In this document: one piece after another, positions 1 through 10,347 of the stretch
Numbering within the stretch: position 1 is the first letter of the stretch
How the letters are laid out: each line of letters starts with the position of its first letter
DNA from: Alphaproteobacteria bacterium
GTDB taxonomy: Bacteria > Pseudomonadota > Alphaproteobacteria > Sphingomonadales > Emcibacteraceae
Length of the DNA: 64,000 nt
Assembly (NCBI GenBank): GCA_002401455.1
Contig: NVTE01000009.1
Coordinates: 1 to 64,000 of the forward strand
Reading direction: 5' to 3'
Program-made: the position numbers and the translations under genes
Notes under the pieces: generated by a model
The model's database searches: none
Told to the model about the DNA's origin: nothing
Seen by the model: the letters and a program-made list of their open reading frames with translations, nothing else

Positions 1-2
1 AT

Positions 3-98
3 TCCATGAACCTGGAAGCGGTCAATACTTACGAAGGCACCCATGACATCCATGCCCTGATCCTGGGCCGGATGCAAACCGGCATCAGTGCATTCTGA
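3..98 (+). CDS. C-terminal end of an acyl-CoA dehydrogenase (glutaryl-CoA dehydrogenase-like), truncated by the window edge
   Basis: Reading frame ...[31 protein letters not shown]; typical acyl-CoA dehydrogenase C-terminus ([16 protein letters not shown]). Stop overlaps the next start (TGATG). Confidence 0.75.
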   Translation, partial: SMNLEAVNTYEGTHDIHALILGRMQTGISAF

Positions 99-1240
99 TG
101 GCAGGTGGCGCGCTCTCCCATATCAAGGTCCTCGATCTTAGTCGAATCCTTGCCGGCCCTTGGTCGACCCAGTTACTGGGCGACCTCGGGGCTGAGGTGA
201 TCAAAGTGGAACGCCCAGGCGTCGGGGATGATACCCGCACCTGGGGCCCGCCCTTTGTTGTTAATGGCGATGGGACCCCGGGAGACGCGGGTTATTTCCT
301 CTGCGCCAACCGCAACAAGCAGAGCCTGCAGATTGATATCACTTCGGAAGAGGGCCAGGCGGAAATCCGCGCCCTGGTTAAAACCGCTGACATTGTGGTG
401 GAGAATTACAAAGTCGGCGGCCTGAAGAAATATGGTCTGGATTATGACAGCTTAAGTCTGATCAATCCGGGCCTGATTTATTGTTCGATCACCGGCTTTG
501 GCCAGACCGGCCCCTATGCAAACCGTCCGGGCTATGACTTCCTGATTCAGGCCATGGGCGGCATGATGAGCATCACCGGCGAAAAAGACGGGGTTGCCGG
601 TGCCGGACCCCAGAAGGTCGGGGTTGCGGTCGCCGATATCATGACCGGCATGTATGCCACCGTCGGGATCCTCGCCGCCCTCGCCCACCGGGACCGGACG
701 GGAGAGGGACAATATATTGACCTCGCCCTCCTCGACTGTCAGATGGCGATGCTGGCCAATCAGAATATGAATTATCTGGTCGGCGGTCAGTCACCGGAAC
801 GCATGGGCAATGCCCATCCCAATATTGTGCCGTACCAAGTGTTTGAGACCTCTGATGGTCACCTGATCCTGGCGATCGGCAATGACGGACAATTTCGCCG
901 CTTTGCCGAATTAAACGACCAGGACTGGGCTGATGATCCGCGCTTTGCCACCAATCCGGCCCGGGTGAAAAACCGGGATGAACTGGTGACGCAGATGGGC
1001 GCAGTGATGCAGGGCAAATCGACCGCCCAGTGGATCGACATCCTTGAGCAGCATACTGTGCCCTGTGGTCCGGTCAACACCATCGAGCAGGCCTTCCAGG
1101 ACCCGCAGGTGATCCACCGGGGCATGCAGCGGGAGATCATCCGTGAGGACGGTGTCATCATCCCGACGGTGAGCAATCCGCTGAAGTTTTCCAAGACTCC
1201 GGTGCGCTATGACCTGGCCCCGCCGCGCCTGAAAAAATAA
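98..1240 (+). CDS. CaiB/BaiF family CoA-transferase (class III)
   Basis: LSRILAGPWSTQLLGDLGAEVIKVERPGVGDDTR ... GYDFLIQAMGGMMSITG; translationally coupled to the upstream acyl-CoA dehydrogenase. Confidence 0.92.
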   Translation: MAGGALSHIKVLDLSRILAGPWSTQLLGDLGAEVIKVERPGVGDDTRTWGPPFVVNGDGTPGDAGYFLCANRNKQSLQIDITSEEGQAEIRALVKTADIVVENYKVGGLKKYGLDYDSLSLINPGLIYCSITGFGQTGPYANRPGYDFLIQAMGGMMSITGEKDGVAGAGPQKVGVAVADIMTGMYATVGILAALAHRDRTGEGQYIDLALLDCQMAMLANQNMNYLVGGQSPERMGNAHPNIVPYQVFETSDGHLILAIGNDGQFRRFAELNDQDWADDPRFATNPARVKNRDELVTQMGAVMQGKSTAQWIDILEQHTVPCGPVNTIEQAFQDPQVIHRGMQREIIREDGVIIPTVSNPLKFSKTPVRYDLAPPRLKK

Positions 1241-1267
1241 CGGCCTAATGAGAGATGAGTATCAGAC

Positions 1268-1462
1268 ATGAGTAATGCAGCAGCGCCGGACCAGAAACAG
1301 GTGGTCTATATCGAAACACTGGCCCGGCAATTGGTCCGCCGTTTTGGCAGGGCCCACTCCCTGGAGATTTGCCGGAATAACCAGTGGGGCAAGGTTCTGG
1401 ACTTCATCGAACAGAACCACAACCAACTAAACCGCCCCAGCTCAAGAAAGACCGGCGTTTAG
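1268..1462 (+). CDS. small hypothetical protein (64 aa)
   Basis: Short ORF just downstream of the CoA-transferase; no recognised family. Confidence 0.45.
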   Translation: MSNAAAPDQKQVVYIETLARQLVRRFGRAHSLEICRNNQWGKVLDFIEQNHNQLNRPSSRKTGV

Positions 1463-1645
1463 GCCTGAGGGGGGCTGGAAGTTTTAGGGGCATGTCGGCA
1501 GCGGCTGCGTGGGGTCAAAGGACGTTGCGTCAGTTATACAGGCCGGTGACGCCCTCCCCATGATTTTGAGTAGTTTAATAAATTATGTATTGCATCCCTA
1601 TACTTTCATACTAACATTTAAAAATACCACTTCCGACATGGTTTT

Positions 1646-2065
1646 TTAGAAAATTGAAAAATATACAATGCCGCCTTTATGTGAAATTAATAGTTCACGA
1701 TCTCCATCGCCATTTGATATTTCCTTCAAACAAATAGATTGGTTGCGAGGAATAAAGTGAAGAGCACCGTATAGTTTATGTCCATTTTCAAAAACTGAAC
1801 TATCTAAGAAAATATCTGATGAAATGAGTTTACATCCCTTAACTTTATCAAAACCATCGAACTCAAACACATAAGCTCTGCCGTTATACCCATTATGAAG
1901 ATTGTTAATCCTCTCCTCATAAACAGGTGCATCAAAAATGGCCTGTTCTCTTGGAACAAGTTCCATAATTCTATCTTCTATTGGTGTTTGCAATAAGATA
2001 TATGTTGAAAAAGAGGCCCAAACAAAAACCGTTAGAACTAATAAATACTTCATAGCTCTTTGCAT
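1646..2065 (-). CDS. hypothetical protein with N-terminal membrane anchor/signal segment
   Basis: 139 aa ORF, MQRAMKYLLVLTVFVWASFSTYILLQ hydrophobic N-terminus; AT-rich. Confidence 0.5.
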   Translation of the reverse strand: MQRAMKYLLVLTVFVWASFSTYILLQTPIEDRIMELVPREQAIFDAPVYEERINNLHNGYNGRAYVFEFDGFDKVKGCKLISSDIFLDSSVFENGHKLYGALHFIPRNQSICLKEISNGDGDRELLISHKGGIVYFSIF

Positions 2066-2232
2066 TTATCTTCTCCCTCTGCATAAAGTCAGATTATGAT
2101 CCCTCATTATTTAAAGCTACCGCAAGAGTCCGCTGTGGGTTCTAAATGCGGCCGCGCAATAAAATTAATCGATAGAATGGAATTAATCAAGGATCGCGTA
2201 AAAAGAGTGTTTTGTGGCTTATCAGGAAGGGG

Positions 2233-2249
2233 GTAGGAACTATTCCTAC
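2233..2249. promoter_or_regulatory. inverted repeat, candidate operator of the ParD-like gene
   Basis: GTAGGAA-CTA-TTCCTAC perfect 7-bp arms, about 40 bp upstream of the 2289 start codon. Confidence 0.4.
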
Positions 2250-2288
2250 TTTGTGGCATACTCATGGCTAACGAAAGGATTTTAAGTC

Positions 2289-2546
2289 ATGTCACAACCC
2301 AAAAAATCTTATGTCGTCGGTCATCATTATGAAAGCTTTATCTCGCGTCAAATCACCGGCGGACGGTTCAATAATGCCAGTGAAGTCGTTCGGGCAGGAT
2401 TACGAATGCTGGAAGATTATGAAACACGCCTAGGCGATATTCGTGCCCTGACCGATGCCGCTGATGACGATATAGCGGCAAAGAATTACACAGTTTATCC
2501 TAAAACTGGTGATCTGGCCGATGAGGTTATTAAGCGGGGAATTTGA
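2289..2546 (+). CDS. type II toxin-antitoxin antitoxin, ParD/CC2985 family
   Basis: 85 aa; [34 protein letters not shown] ribbon-helix-helix ParD signature. Confidence 0.85.
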   Translation: MSQPKKSYVVGHHYESFISRQITGGRFNNASEVVRAGLRMLEDYETRLGDIRALTDAADDDIAAKNYTVYPKTGDLADEVIKRGI

Positions 2547-2593
2547 AGGCCGTTAATTTCTATTGTTCCCGGCCCTCACCCCCATAAGACCCG

Positions 2594-4666
2594 CTAGAAT
2601 TTTATCGTGACACCAGCATAGACCGAGCGTGGCTTGCCGGGGAAATAACGCTCATCGGTGAAGATGGTATAATCGGCCCGCTCGGCATAGGTCGCATTGG
2701 TCAGGTTCATCACCCGCAGGAAAAAGCCATAATTATTTGACAGGGCGATCTCGGCCCGCAGGTTCAGATAATCATGACCGTCATATTTATGCAGGTTCTC
2801 CGGGTCGAGGTAATAGGACCCCATACGCACCCATTCAAGTTCGGCCTTGACCTTGTCGGTCGGCTGCCACATGACCTGTAGGCTGCCGAAGTGGCGGGGC
2901 GCGGTGTCAATGTCATTGCCGTTCAGGTTGACGCCGCGGCTGATATAATCAAAGGTATAGCGGTGACGGGCAAAGCTGATATTACCCCGGACACTCAGGC
3001 TCTCGCTCAAGGCGATCTTGACCATGACATCGGCGCCCAGATGGTCGGAGGTGCCGTTGTCGACATTAAAAAACGCGCTGTCCCGGAAGATATAATTGTC
3101 TTTCTTCATGGCATAGACCGCGACATTATAGCTCAGCCGGTCCTGCTGGCCCCGGAAGCCCAGCTCAATGCTTTTCAGGTTAACTTTGCCGAGATCGGCC
3201 GTCTGCTGTGCCCGTTGCAGGCGGTAAAGTTCCGTCGCCTGGGGTGCCCGGAACCCATGACCCAGATTAAGGTAGGCATCATGGTTGTCATGATATTTAT
3301 ACAGCAGGCCGAGCTTGGGCGAAATGCTGGTGAAATCATTCTTGCCGCTCTCCGGCCGACTGTAACGACAGCCGCCAAAGCCACAGGTGGTGCCGTCTTC
3401 CCGGGTGCGGCCCGAGACCATGTTATTGCTATAGTCATAGCTCATATATTCCAGCCGGGCACCGGCCAGCAGGTGCAGTTTCGCACTGATCGCCCAGTCG
3501 CCCTGAAGGAAGGCCGCCGCCATGACGCTGTCGACATCATAGTCATAGTGTTTGCCGGTCGGGATCGTCGCCTGCAGGAAGGCCGAACCCTGGGTCGGGC
3601 TGTCCTGGGTCTGTTTTAGGGAGCCACTGGTATATTCAAGGTCGGCCCCGACGATGATCTCAAGATCACTGCCCTCGTTAAAATAGACCCCATTTTGCAG
3701 GCCAAAGCTGGTCTGTTTATTTTCTTCCAGCGGTTGGCCGGGCAGGAAATGCATCAGGAATTCCATGTCCAGCAGCCGGAAATAAGGTGTCATCTGCCAG
3801 CGGACATTCTCACTGATACTCCGGGAAAAACGCGACCAATAGCGCAGGGACTTGGCCTTGCGAAAGGCTTCCGGGTTGGGGTTGCTTTTCGCCAGGTCCT
3901 CGTCTTTATAGGCATCGAGCCCGGTGATATAGCCGGCGGTTTCCTGATCCAGGTTGGTCAGGGTCAGATTCGAGGCCACGGTCCAGACCCCACCCGCATA
4001 GTCATGACGCAGGCTGATCTTCTGCTGATCATAGCCGGACTGGTCCCGGTAACCGCCGTCATGGGTGATCGTCGCCTGAAGCAACAGTCCCTGTTTTTTG
4101 CCGGTCACGCCTTTGGAGAAATTAAAGCGCAGGAAGTCATTGGCCCCGCCCTCAAAACTGAGACGACCCGCGTCGGTGGTCGCCGCCGGGGTGATGACAT
4201 TGACAATACCGTGCAGGGCGTTGGAGCCATAAAGCGCCGACCCCGGCCCCTTGGTGATCTCAACCCGGGTTGCCTGTTCGGTGAAGACTTCAAACAACTC
4301 GTTGACGTTACAGAACCCAGCCGACCGCAGCGCGATGCCGTCCTGAGCCATCAGGAAAGCCCCGCAAGCGCCCGCACCGGTGAAGATCGGCGAGCGAATA
4401 GAAGCCAGATATTCCTGACCGTCATTGCGGGCGAAATTAACCCCGGCAACCCGAACCGCCAGTTCACTGAAATGGCTCGCCTTGACTGTTTCCAGTTCCG
4501 CTTGTCCGATCAGGGCCAGATTACCGCTCTGTCCGGACAGGGGCTTGTCGCTCCTGCTGGTGGTGGACACCACTTCTTCCAGATCAGTCTCCGCTGCATA
4601 AGCCCCCGGTCCGGCAAGCGCTACTGTCACCAGCAGGCCTGCCGCATATACTTTGCTTCTGTTCAC
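2594..4666 (-). CDS. TonB-dependent outer-membrane receptor
   Basis: 690 aa; signal peptide, plug domain (RVEITKGPGSALYGSNALHGIVNVITP), C-terminal VYAGVTIKF beta-signal. Confidence 0.92.
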   Translation of the reverse strand: MNRSKVYAAGLLVTVALAGPGAYAAETDLEEVVSTTSRSDKPLSGQSGNLALIGQAELETVKASHFSELAVRVAGVNFARNDGQEYLASIRSPIFTGAGACGAFLMAQDGIALRSAGFCNVNELFEVFTEQATRVEITKGPGSALYGSNALHGIVNVITPAATTDAGRLSFEGGANDFLRFNFSKGVTGKKQGLLLQATITHDGGYRDQSGYDQQKISLRHDYAGGVWTVASNLTLTNLDQETAGYITGLDAYKDEDLAKSNPNPEAFRKAKSLRYWSRFSRSISENVRWQMTPYFRLLDMEFLMHFLPGQPLEENKQTSFGLQNGVYFNEGSDLEIIVGADLEYTSGSLKQTQDSPTQGSAFLQATIPTGKHYDYDVDSVMAAAFLQGDWAISAKLHLLAGARLEYMSYDYSNNMVSGRTREDGTTCGFGGCRYSRPESGKNDFTSISPKLGLLYKYHDNHDAYLNLGHGFRAPQATELYRLQRAQQTADLGKVNLKSIELGFRGQQDRLSYNVAVYAMKKDNYIFRDSAFFNVDNGTSDHLGADVMVKIALSESLSVRGNISFARHRYTFDYISRGVNLNGNDIDTAPRHFGSLQVMWQPTDKVKAELEWVRMGSYYLDPENLHKYDGHDYLNLRAEIALSNNYGFFLRVMNLTNATYAERADYTIFTDERYFPGKPRSVYAGVTIKF

Positions 4667-4672
4667 TGTATT

Positions 4673-6802
4673 TTAGTCCTCTTTGGTCCCTTGGGACGCT
4701 TTTAATCGTTGCGCCCGCGTTATGACATACTGACGAATATCTTCCAGCTGTTCCGTGCTCAGCTGGTCCTTGAAAGACACCATGCCGTTATCTTTCAGAA
4801 TACCGTCCTGGGTAATATCAAACCAGGTGTCATCGTGCAAGGCCAGCGTATAACGCAAGTCGGGCAGAACCCCGGCGCTGACGGCTTTATCGCCGTGACA
4901 GCTGCTGCAAAAACGATGGAACAGGGCATTACCATTGGCCGCCTGTTTGTCATCACCATTACCCACGGGCGGCTCTGGCAGATCAGGCTCGACATATTTC
5001 CAGTCGGGCAGCTTGTCAGTCCCGCCGAGCTTGAAGGTCAGAATCCGGCTGTTGTTGCTGACCCTGCCCGATTTCAACGCCGCTTCCCCGGCCAGCAGCG
5101 GGAACACGCCGCCCCACCCGGCCAGGATGGTGACATATTGCTCGCCGTCAACACTGAAGGTAATCGGCGAGGCCACGATACCGGTCTGGGCCGGGAACGA
5201 CCACAGCTTGTCGCCATTTTCTGAATTATAGGCAACAAAATAGCCGGCCGCATTGCCCTGGAACAGGACCTTGCCCTTGGTATTGAGCAGACCGCCATTC
5301 CACGGTCCGGGATGCTGGACGCGCCATAGTTCTTTCTGAGCCACCGGGTCCCAGGCCGAGATATGACCCTTGATCATGGACATGACCTGATCTCTGGCCG
5401 TCTTGTCATCAGGCATTGAGGCCGCGGCCATATCGATGCCCAGATTGATCCCCGGACGGATGGCCTTGAAATCTTTATCCGGGGCATAGAGGAAAGGCAC
5501 TTCCTGGGCCGGGATATAGACGATTTTGCTGTTGGGGTTATAGGACATCGGGTGCCAGTTATGGGCACCAAGTGGATTGGGGAACGCCAGCCACGGGCTA
5601 TCATAATAGCGGGCTCTGGGGTCTTCCACCGGACGACCTGTCTCCATGTCAATATGACTGGCCCAGTTAACGTCGACATAATTTTCCGCCGACAGCAGCT
5701 CACCGGTTTCCCGGTCGAGCACATAAAAGAAGCCATTCTTCGGCGCCTGCATCAGCACCTTGCGGGCTTTGCCGGCGATCTCCAGATCAGCAAGAATCAT
5801 ATGCTGGGTCGCGGTATAGTCCCACATTTCACCGGGCGTCGTCTGATAATGCCAGACATATTCGCCGGTGTCAGGCCGCAGGGCCAGAATCGAGGACAGA
5901 TAGAGATTGTCGCCGCCGCCCGGGCTGCGCAATTCCTGATTCCACGGGGAGCCATTGCCCACGCCAACATACAGCAGGTCCAGGTCCGCATCATAGGCCA
6001 TGGAGTCCCAGACGGTGCCGCCACCGCCCAATTTCCACCATTCGCCGTTCCAGGTTTTGGCCGCCGTCTCCAAGGCCGGAGTCTCAAAGCCATCCGCCGG
6101 ATTGCCCGGGACGGTGTAAAAGCGCCAGACCTGCTCTCCGGTAAGGGCATCATAAGCCCCGACATAACCGCGGACGCCAAACTCTGCGCCGCCGTTGCCG
6201 ATGATCACTTTGCCTTTAACGATGCGCGGGGCACCGGTGATGCTATAGGGGTATTTCTGGTCAATGGTCATGACGTCCCAGATTTTTTCACCCGTCTTGG
6301 CGTCCAGGGCAATCAGCCGGCCATCGAGGGTGCCGACATAAACCTTGCCCTGCCAGACGGCAACGCCCCGGTTGACCACATCGCAACAGGCGTTGACCGC
6401 CCATTCGCCGGGGACTTCCGGATTAAATTCCCACAACAGTTCTCCGGTGACCGCATTCAGGGCATAGACCCGACTCCAGGAGCCAGTGACATACATCACA
6501 CCGTCGATGACGATGGGGGTCGCTTCCAGGCCCCGGTGCGTGTCGAAATCATAATGCCAGTCCAGCCCCAGATCCTTGACGTTTTTGTCGGTGATCTGAT
6601 CGAGGGGACTATAACGCTGCTCATCATAAGTCCGGCCATGGGCGAGCCAGTTCTGAGGCTCCTGATCGGCGGCAAGAATCCGCTGATCGCTGGCGGTGGC
6701 GGCGCTGAGGTCAGCCACTTGGGCGTCCACTTGTGCATCCTGGCTACAGGCGGCAAGAAATGAGGCGGTGATGAGGGGAAGAATCAGTCTGTAAAGGTTC
6801 AT
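4673..6802 (-). CDS. PQQ-dependent quinohemoprotein alcohol dehydrogenase with C-terminal cytochrome c domain
   Basis: 709 aa; vicinal-Cys motif NACCDVVNRG, W-motif repeats, GEMWDYTATQHMIL, haem motif CSSCH. Confidence 0.93.
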   Translation of the reverse strand: MNLYRLILPLITASFLAACSQDAQVDAQVADLSAATASDQRILAADQEPQNWLAHGRTYDEQRYSPLDQITDKNVKDLGLDWHYDFDTHRGLEATPIVIDGVMYVTGSWSRVYALNAVTGELLWEFNPEVPGEWAVNACCDVVNRGVAVWQGKVYVGTLDGRLIALDAKTGEKIWDVMTIDQKYPYSITGAPRIVKGKVIIGNGGAEFGVRGYVGAYDALTGEQVWRFYTVPGNPADGFETPALETAAKTWNGEWWKLGGGGTVWDSMAYDADLDLLYVGVGNGSPWNQELRSPGGGDNLYLSSILALRPDTGEYVWHYQTTPGEMWDYTATQHMILADLEIAGKARKVLMQAPKNGFFYVLDRETGELLSAENYVDVNWASHIDMETGRPVEDPRARYYDSPWLAFPNPLGAHNWHPMSYNPNSKIVYIPAQEVPFLYAPDKDFKAIRPGINLGIDMAAASMPDDKTARDQVMSMIKGHISAWDPVAQKELWRVQHPGPWNGGLLNTKGKVLFQGNAAGYFVAYNSENGDKLWSFPAQTGIVASPITFSVDGEQYVTILAGWGGVFPLLAGEAALKSGRVSNNSRILTFKLGGTDKLPDWKYVEPDLPEPPVGNGDDKQAANGNALFHRFCSSCHGDKAVSAGVLPDLRYTLALHDDTWFDITQDGILKDNGMVSFKDQLSTEQLEDIRQYVITRAQRLKASQGTKED

Positions 6803-6834
6803 GGGAATATCTTTACTGTTAGAATGAAGTTATC

Positions 6835-6877
6835 AAAAAAAGAACCTCCGGGTAGAGCGGGAACTCCCACCCGGAGG
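6835..6877 (-). terminator. Rho-independent terminator of the 6891-9221 TonB receptor gene
   Basis: Minus strand CCTCCGGGT...ACCCGGAGG stem (9 bp), then TTCTTTTTTT. Confidence 0.75.
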
Positions 6878-6890
6878 CATTGCGTCTGAG

Positions 6891-9221
6891 TTAGTAACTC
6901 ATACGCAACGTCAGGTACCATTCACGGGGACGGGCATATGTGCCTTCCGTGAAACCAACACCCGGCTGGTTAAAGCCAGAGATCAGGTATTTTTCGTCAG
7001 AGAGGTTACGACCACCCAGAATCAGTTCCCACTGCTCGCCCGGATGTGAATAGGTCACCGCCGCATTGAACAGGTGAAGCGCAGGCTGGGTCAGCTCTGG
7101 TGTATTCTCAGCATTGTTGTAGATCGTGCTGTTATAGTTCCAGTCACCGTGCACCATCAACGTGCCTTCATTGTCCAGATCGACAGTATATTCAACCCCA
7201 ACGGTGGAGGAGAATTCCGGCGTATTAGCAAATTTGCTGGCGAGACTGATGGTCGCGAAGGGATCGCTGATCTCAACATATTTGGCATCGGTATAAGCCA
7301 GACCAACGGTCAGGACCAGATTATCGGTCGCCATGGCCTGCAGCTCAAGTTCTGCGCCTTTGATTTCCGCTTTACCGGCATTGACAGTGATCGGCGTGAT
7401 GCCTTCCTGGTTAACCACCTGAAGATTGGAATAGTCGGTATAATAAGCCGCACCATTCAAGCGGACACGGCCATCGGCCAGGTCGGACTTGAAGCCCACT
7501 TCATAGGCCCATACTTTTTCAGGCTTGAACGGACGAGCCGCTGGTTGCGGATCAACTGTCCGGCCGGTGAAGCCGCCAGACTTGAAGCCTTTGGACACGG
7601 ACACATAGGTGAAGAGGTTATCATTCCAGCGATATTCAACCCCAATACGCGGGGAGGTATCGGTGATGTCCAGCTCTGCGGTATCATCCGGCACCAGCAT
7701 GGCACCAGAAACCGTTTCAATATGAACCGGACGATAATCCTTGTTTTCCTTAGTATAGCGAATACCGGCTGTGATGCTCAAGTCATCGGTGATGCTATAG
7801 GAGGCCTGACCAAAGGCGGCATAACTTACATTGTTAACGATGTTCAACTCGTCAAGACTCAGGAACGGCAGACCGCCCAGAGGGACAAACACGTTATCCC
7901 GGCCACTTTCTTCGAAGTAATACAGACCCGCGAGCCATTTCAACTTGCCGTCCATGGACAGACCGGTAAGCTGCAGTTCCTGAGTGAACTGGCTGTGCTC
8001 ATACAGGTTAGAGGTATGGTCGATGGTGACCGGTGAGTTATCCCCGTCCCGGCCAAACTCTGCGTCGAGCTTGCGATAGGCGGTGATCGACTTGAAGTCT
8101 ACGTTGTCATTGACGGCATAATCCAAAGTTAAAGCGATCCCGAACAGATCGAGGTTGGAGAAATTCGGACCTGTGCCATAAGTGGTAAAGGGGTCATCGG
8201 TCAGGAACCGGTCATCATAGGGTGTGCGATCATTGAGCGGGTTTGCATCCCCGTTCAGGTTAAAGGCCGGGCCACAGGCTTCAACCGGGATCGCCCCGGC
8301 GATACAGCCATTGTAAAGACCAGCAAGCTGGGTCGCTCCCGGATAGACATTGAGCAATTTTGACACGGCTGAATGGGCGCGCGAACGGGTCGCATCAACG
8401 ATCAAAGTTGCCTGCAACCGGTCCGTGGCATTCAGCTGGAAGATACCTTTAGCGGTGAAGGTGTTTTCATCACCCAGCTCCGTGTTCTGTCCAATGGCTT
8501 GATCTGGATAAGAAATATCCGGACCATGCTCACCGGTGAACGGGATACGTTTGGCATAACCGTCCCGGTTCTTGGTGGAGAAGCTCAAGGAAGACAGCAA
8601 TTTGTCTTCGATCAGGGGAATATCTGCGGTCATACGCAAGTCACGACGGTTATAGCTGCCGATAGTGGCGTCAGCCTTAAGGGCGAATTCCTCACCCGGC
8701 ATGGCGGACACGATATTGATCGCGCCACCGATGGTGTTCCGGCCAAACAGGGTACCCTGAGGACCTTTCAGCACTTCGATGCGCTGCAGGTTGAGCAAGT
8801 CAACGATGCCGCCAACAGAACGCGCCACATAGACACCGTCCACATAAAGGCCCACGCCCGGGTCAATGGTCAGCAGGAAGTCAGACTGGCCAATGCCACG
8901 AATGAAGGTCGTGATGGACGCGGAACTACCGGTCAGGGCCGAGGTGAAGTCCATGATCAGGCTCGGGGTGTAGTCGCCGATCTCGGAAATATTGCTCAGG
9001 CCTTTTTTCTGCAGGGAATCGGCGGTGAAGGCGGAAACCGCAATTGGCACATCCTGAAGGCTCTCGGAAACTTTCCGGGCGGTGATGACAATCTCTTCAA
9101 GACCGACTGATTTCTCTTCAGCAGCGAAAGTGCTTGAGGTCATGAGGCCGGTGGCCAGAAGGCTCGTCGACAAGACCATCATCGAGGTCGACTTTAAATT
9201 TAGGTTTAAAAACTTGTGCAT
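6891..9221 (-). CDS. TonB-dependent outer-membrane receptor
   Basis: 776 aa; LEEIVITARKVSESLQDVPIAVSAF TonB box/plug, ...REWYLTLRMSY terminus. Confidence 0.93.
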   Translation of the reverse strand: MHKFLNLNLKSTSMMVLSTSLLATGLMTSSTFAAEEKSVGLEEIVITARKVSESLQDVPIAVSAFTADSLQKKGLSNISEIGDYTPSLIMDFTSALTGSSASITTFIRGIGQSDFLLTIDPGVGLYVDGVYVARSVGGIVDLLNLQRIEVLKGPQGTLFGRNTIGGAINIVSAMPGEEFALKADATIGSYNRRDLRMTADIPLIEDKLLSSLSFSTKNRDGYAKRIPFTGEHGPDISYPDQAIGQNTELGDENTFTAKGIFQLNATDRLQATLIVDATRSRAHSAVSKLLNVYPGATQLAGLYNGCIAGAIPVEACGPAFNLNGDANPLNDRTPYDDRFLTDDPFTTYGTGPNFSNLDLFGIALTLDYAVNDNVDFKSITAYRKLDAEFGRDGDNSPVTIDHTSNLYEHSQFTQELQLTGLSMDGKLKWLAGLYYFEESGRDNVFVPLGGLPFLSLDELNIVNNVSYAAFGQASYSITDDLSITAGIRYTKENKDYRPVHIETVSGAMLVPDDTAELDITDTSPRIGVEYRWNDNLFTYVSVSKGFKSGGFTGRTVDPQPAARPFKPEKVWAYEVGFKSDLADGRVRLNGAAYYTDYSNLQVVNQEGITPITVNAGKAEIKGAELELQAMATDNLVLTVGLAYTDAKYVEISDPFATISLASKFANTPEFSSTVGVEYTVDLDNEGTLMVHGDWNYNSTIYNNAENTPELTQPALHLFNAAVTYSHPGEQWELILGGRNLSDEKYLISGFNQPGVGFTEGTYARPREWYLTLRMSY

Positions 9222-9378
9222 TAAAAATACTCCCTATACATGCATTATGGCCGGCCTTTACCTAAGACCAGCCTATTTGTTAATCAGTCTCAAAATGGCA
9301 TAGATCAACCGCCGCTACTCCACTGAGAGCGCACAAAAAAGTTATCTGAAAGAGAAAAAATCTGAATTTCCAAGGATA

Positions 9379-10347
9379 TTAGTTAAGACTGACCTTGGCT
9401 TCATTACGGAAGGCGCGGGGTGAAGCCCCATATTTATCCTTAAATACCCGGGAAAAATGGGTCATACTATTAAAGCCCCAGGTAAAGGCTATATCGGTGA
9501 TCTTCTGATGAGAGACACTATGGTCTTGAAACTGCTGGGCACATTCCTCCAGCCGACGATTTAGCATATATTGGCCGACAGTTTCACGGTTCCTGGCAAA
9601 CTCGGCAAAAATTTGGTGCAGATAACGGGGCGTAATTTTAAAAATTTCGGCAATTTTTGTCGGAGATAAATCCGGATCACAGAGGTTATAATCAATGAAG
9701 CGCAGGATGTGCAGATACCGCTCCCGCCGGATGGAATTGGGCGAGATGACCGTATTTCTTGCCCCCTGAAATGAGGTGACCAGAAGATCAAGAATGCTGT
9801 TGGCCAGTTGCCGATTAATAGCATCGGTGGTCGGCGCGTTACCCTGGGTCCAGAAACCGCGCAGCATCTGCGACAACAGGCCGCTGATATCCCGCTGGCC
9901 GGAAAACTTATAGCCAACCATATCTTCCGGGTTGGCAATCCGTTCCAGAAGGGCGTCACAGGGTATCCGCATGACCCCCATGGCGATCGGATCATCAAAG
10001 TCAACACTATAGGGAGAACTGCTGTCGACCAGGGTAAAGTCCCCGGCATCGAGGCAAACCTCTTTCCCGCGCTGGGTCGTCAGGCTTTTATTGGCCAGCT
10101 GCAAATGAAGTAGAAACACTTTGTCTTTTGCCTTGGCGGCATGGTGTTTGGTATGGGTCACTTTCGAGCTTGTGGTCTGAACCCGGGCATAGGTTAAATC
10201 CCCCAGTGGCACTGAGACAAGTTCGGCATTAATATCATCATTGACAGCGAAATCCGTTACCAGATCCGTGAAGGCCTCACAAATGGCATCATTCCAATAT
10301 TCCCGCCGCAGTTTTGGCGCTAGTCCCTTTGTCGAAAATACGTCCAT
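9379..10347 (-). CDS. AraC family transcriptional regulator
   Basis: 322 aa; C-terminal HTH KITDIAFTWGFNSMTHFSRVFKDKYGASPRAFRNE. Confidence 0.92.
   Translation of the reverse strand: MDVFSTKGLAPKLRREYWNDAICEAFTDLVTDFAVNDDINAELVSVPLGDLTYARVQTTSSKVTHTKHHAAKAKDKVFLLHLQLANKSLTTQRGKEVCLDAGDFTLVDSSSPYSVDFDDPIAMGVMRIPCDALLERIANPEDMVGYKFSGQRDISGLLSQMLRGFWTQGNAPTTDAINRQLANSILDLLVTSFQGARNTVISPNSIRRERYLHILRFIDYNLCDPDLSPTKIAEIFKITPRYLHQIFAEFARNRETVGQYMLNRRLEECAQQFQDHSVSHQKITDIAFTWGFNSMTHFSRVFKDKYGASPRAFRNEAKVSLN

Noticed and set aside
3695-4705. 336-aa plus-strand ORF opposite the TonB receptor
   Set aside because: Antisense to a well-supported TonB-dependent receptor; no domain signature.
5552-6763. 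403-aa plus-strand ORF opposite the PQQ dehydrogenase
   Set aside because: Shadow ORF of a high-GC gene; the opposite strand has clear PQQ-ADH motifs.
4673-6802. Possibility that the PQQ dehydrogenase is lanthanide-dependent (XoxF-like)
   Set aside because: The catalytic region reads WDYTATQ; the extra Asp two residues after the catalytic Asp, diagnostic of lanthanide enzymes, is Thr, so a Ca2+-type enzyme is more likely.
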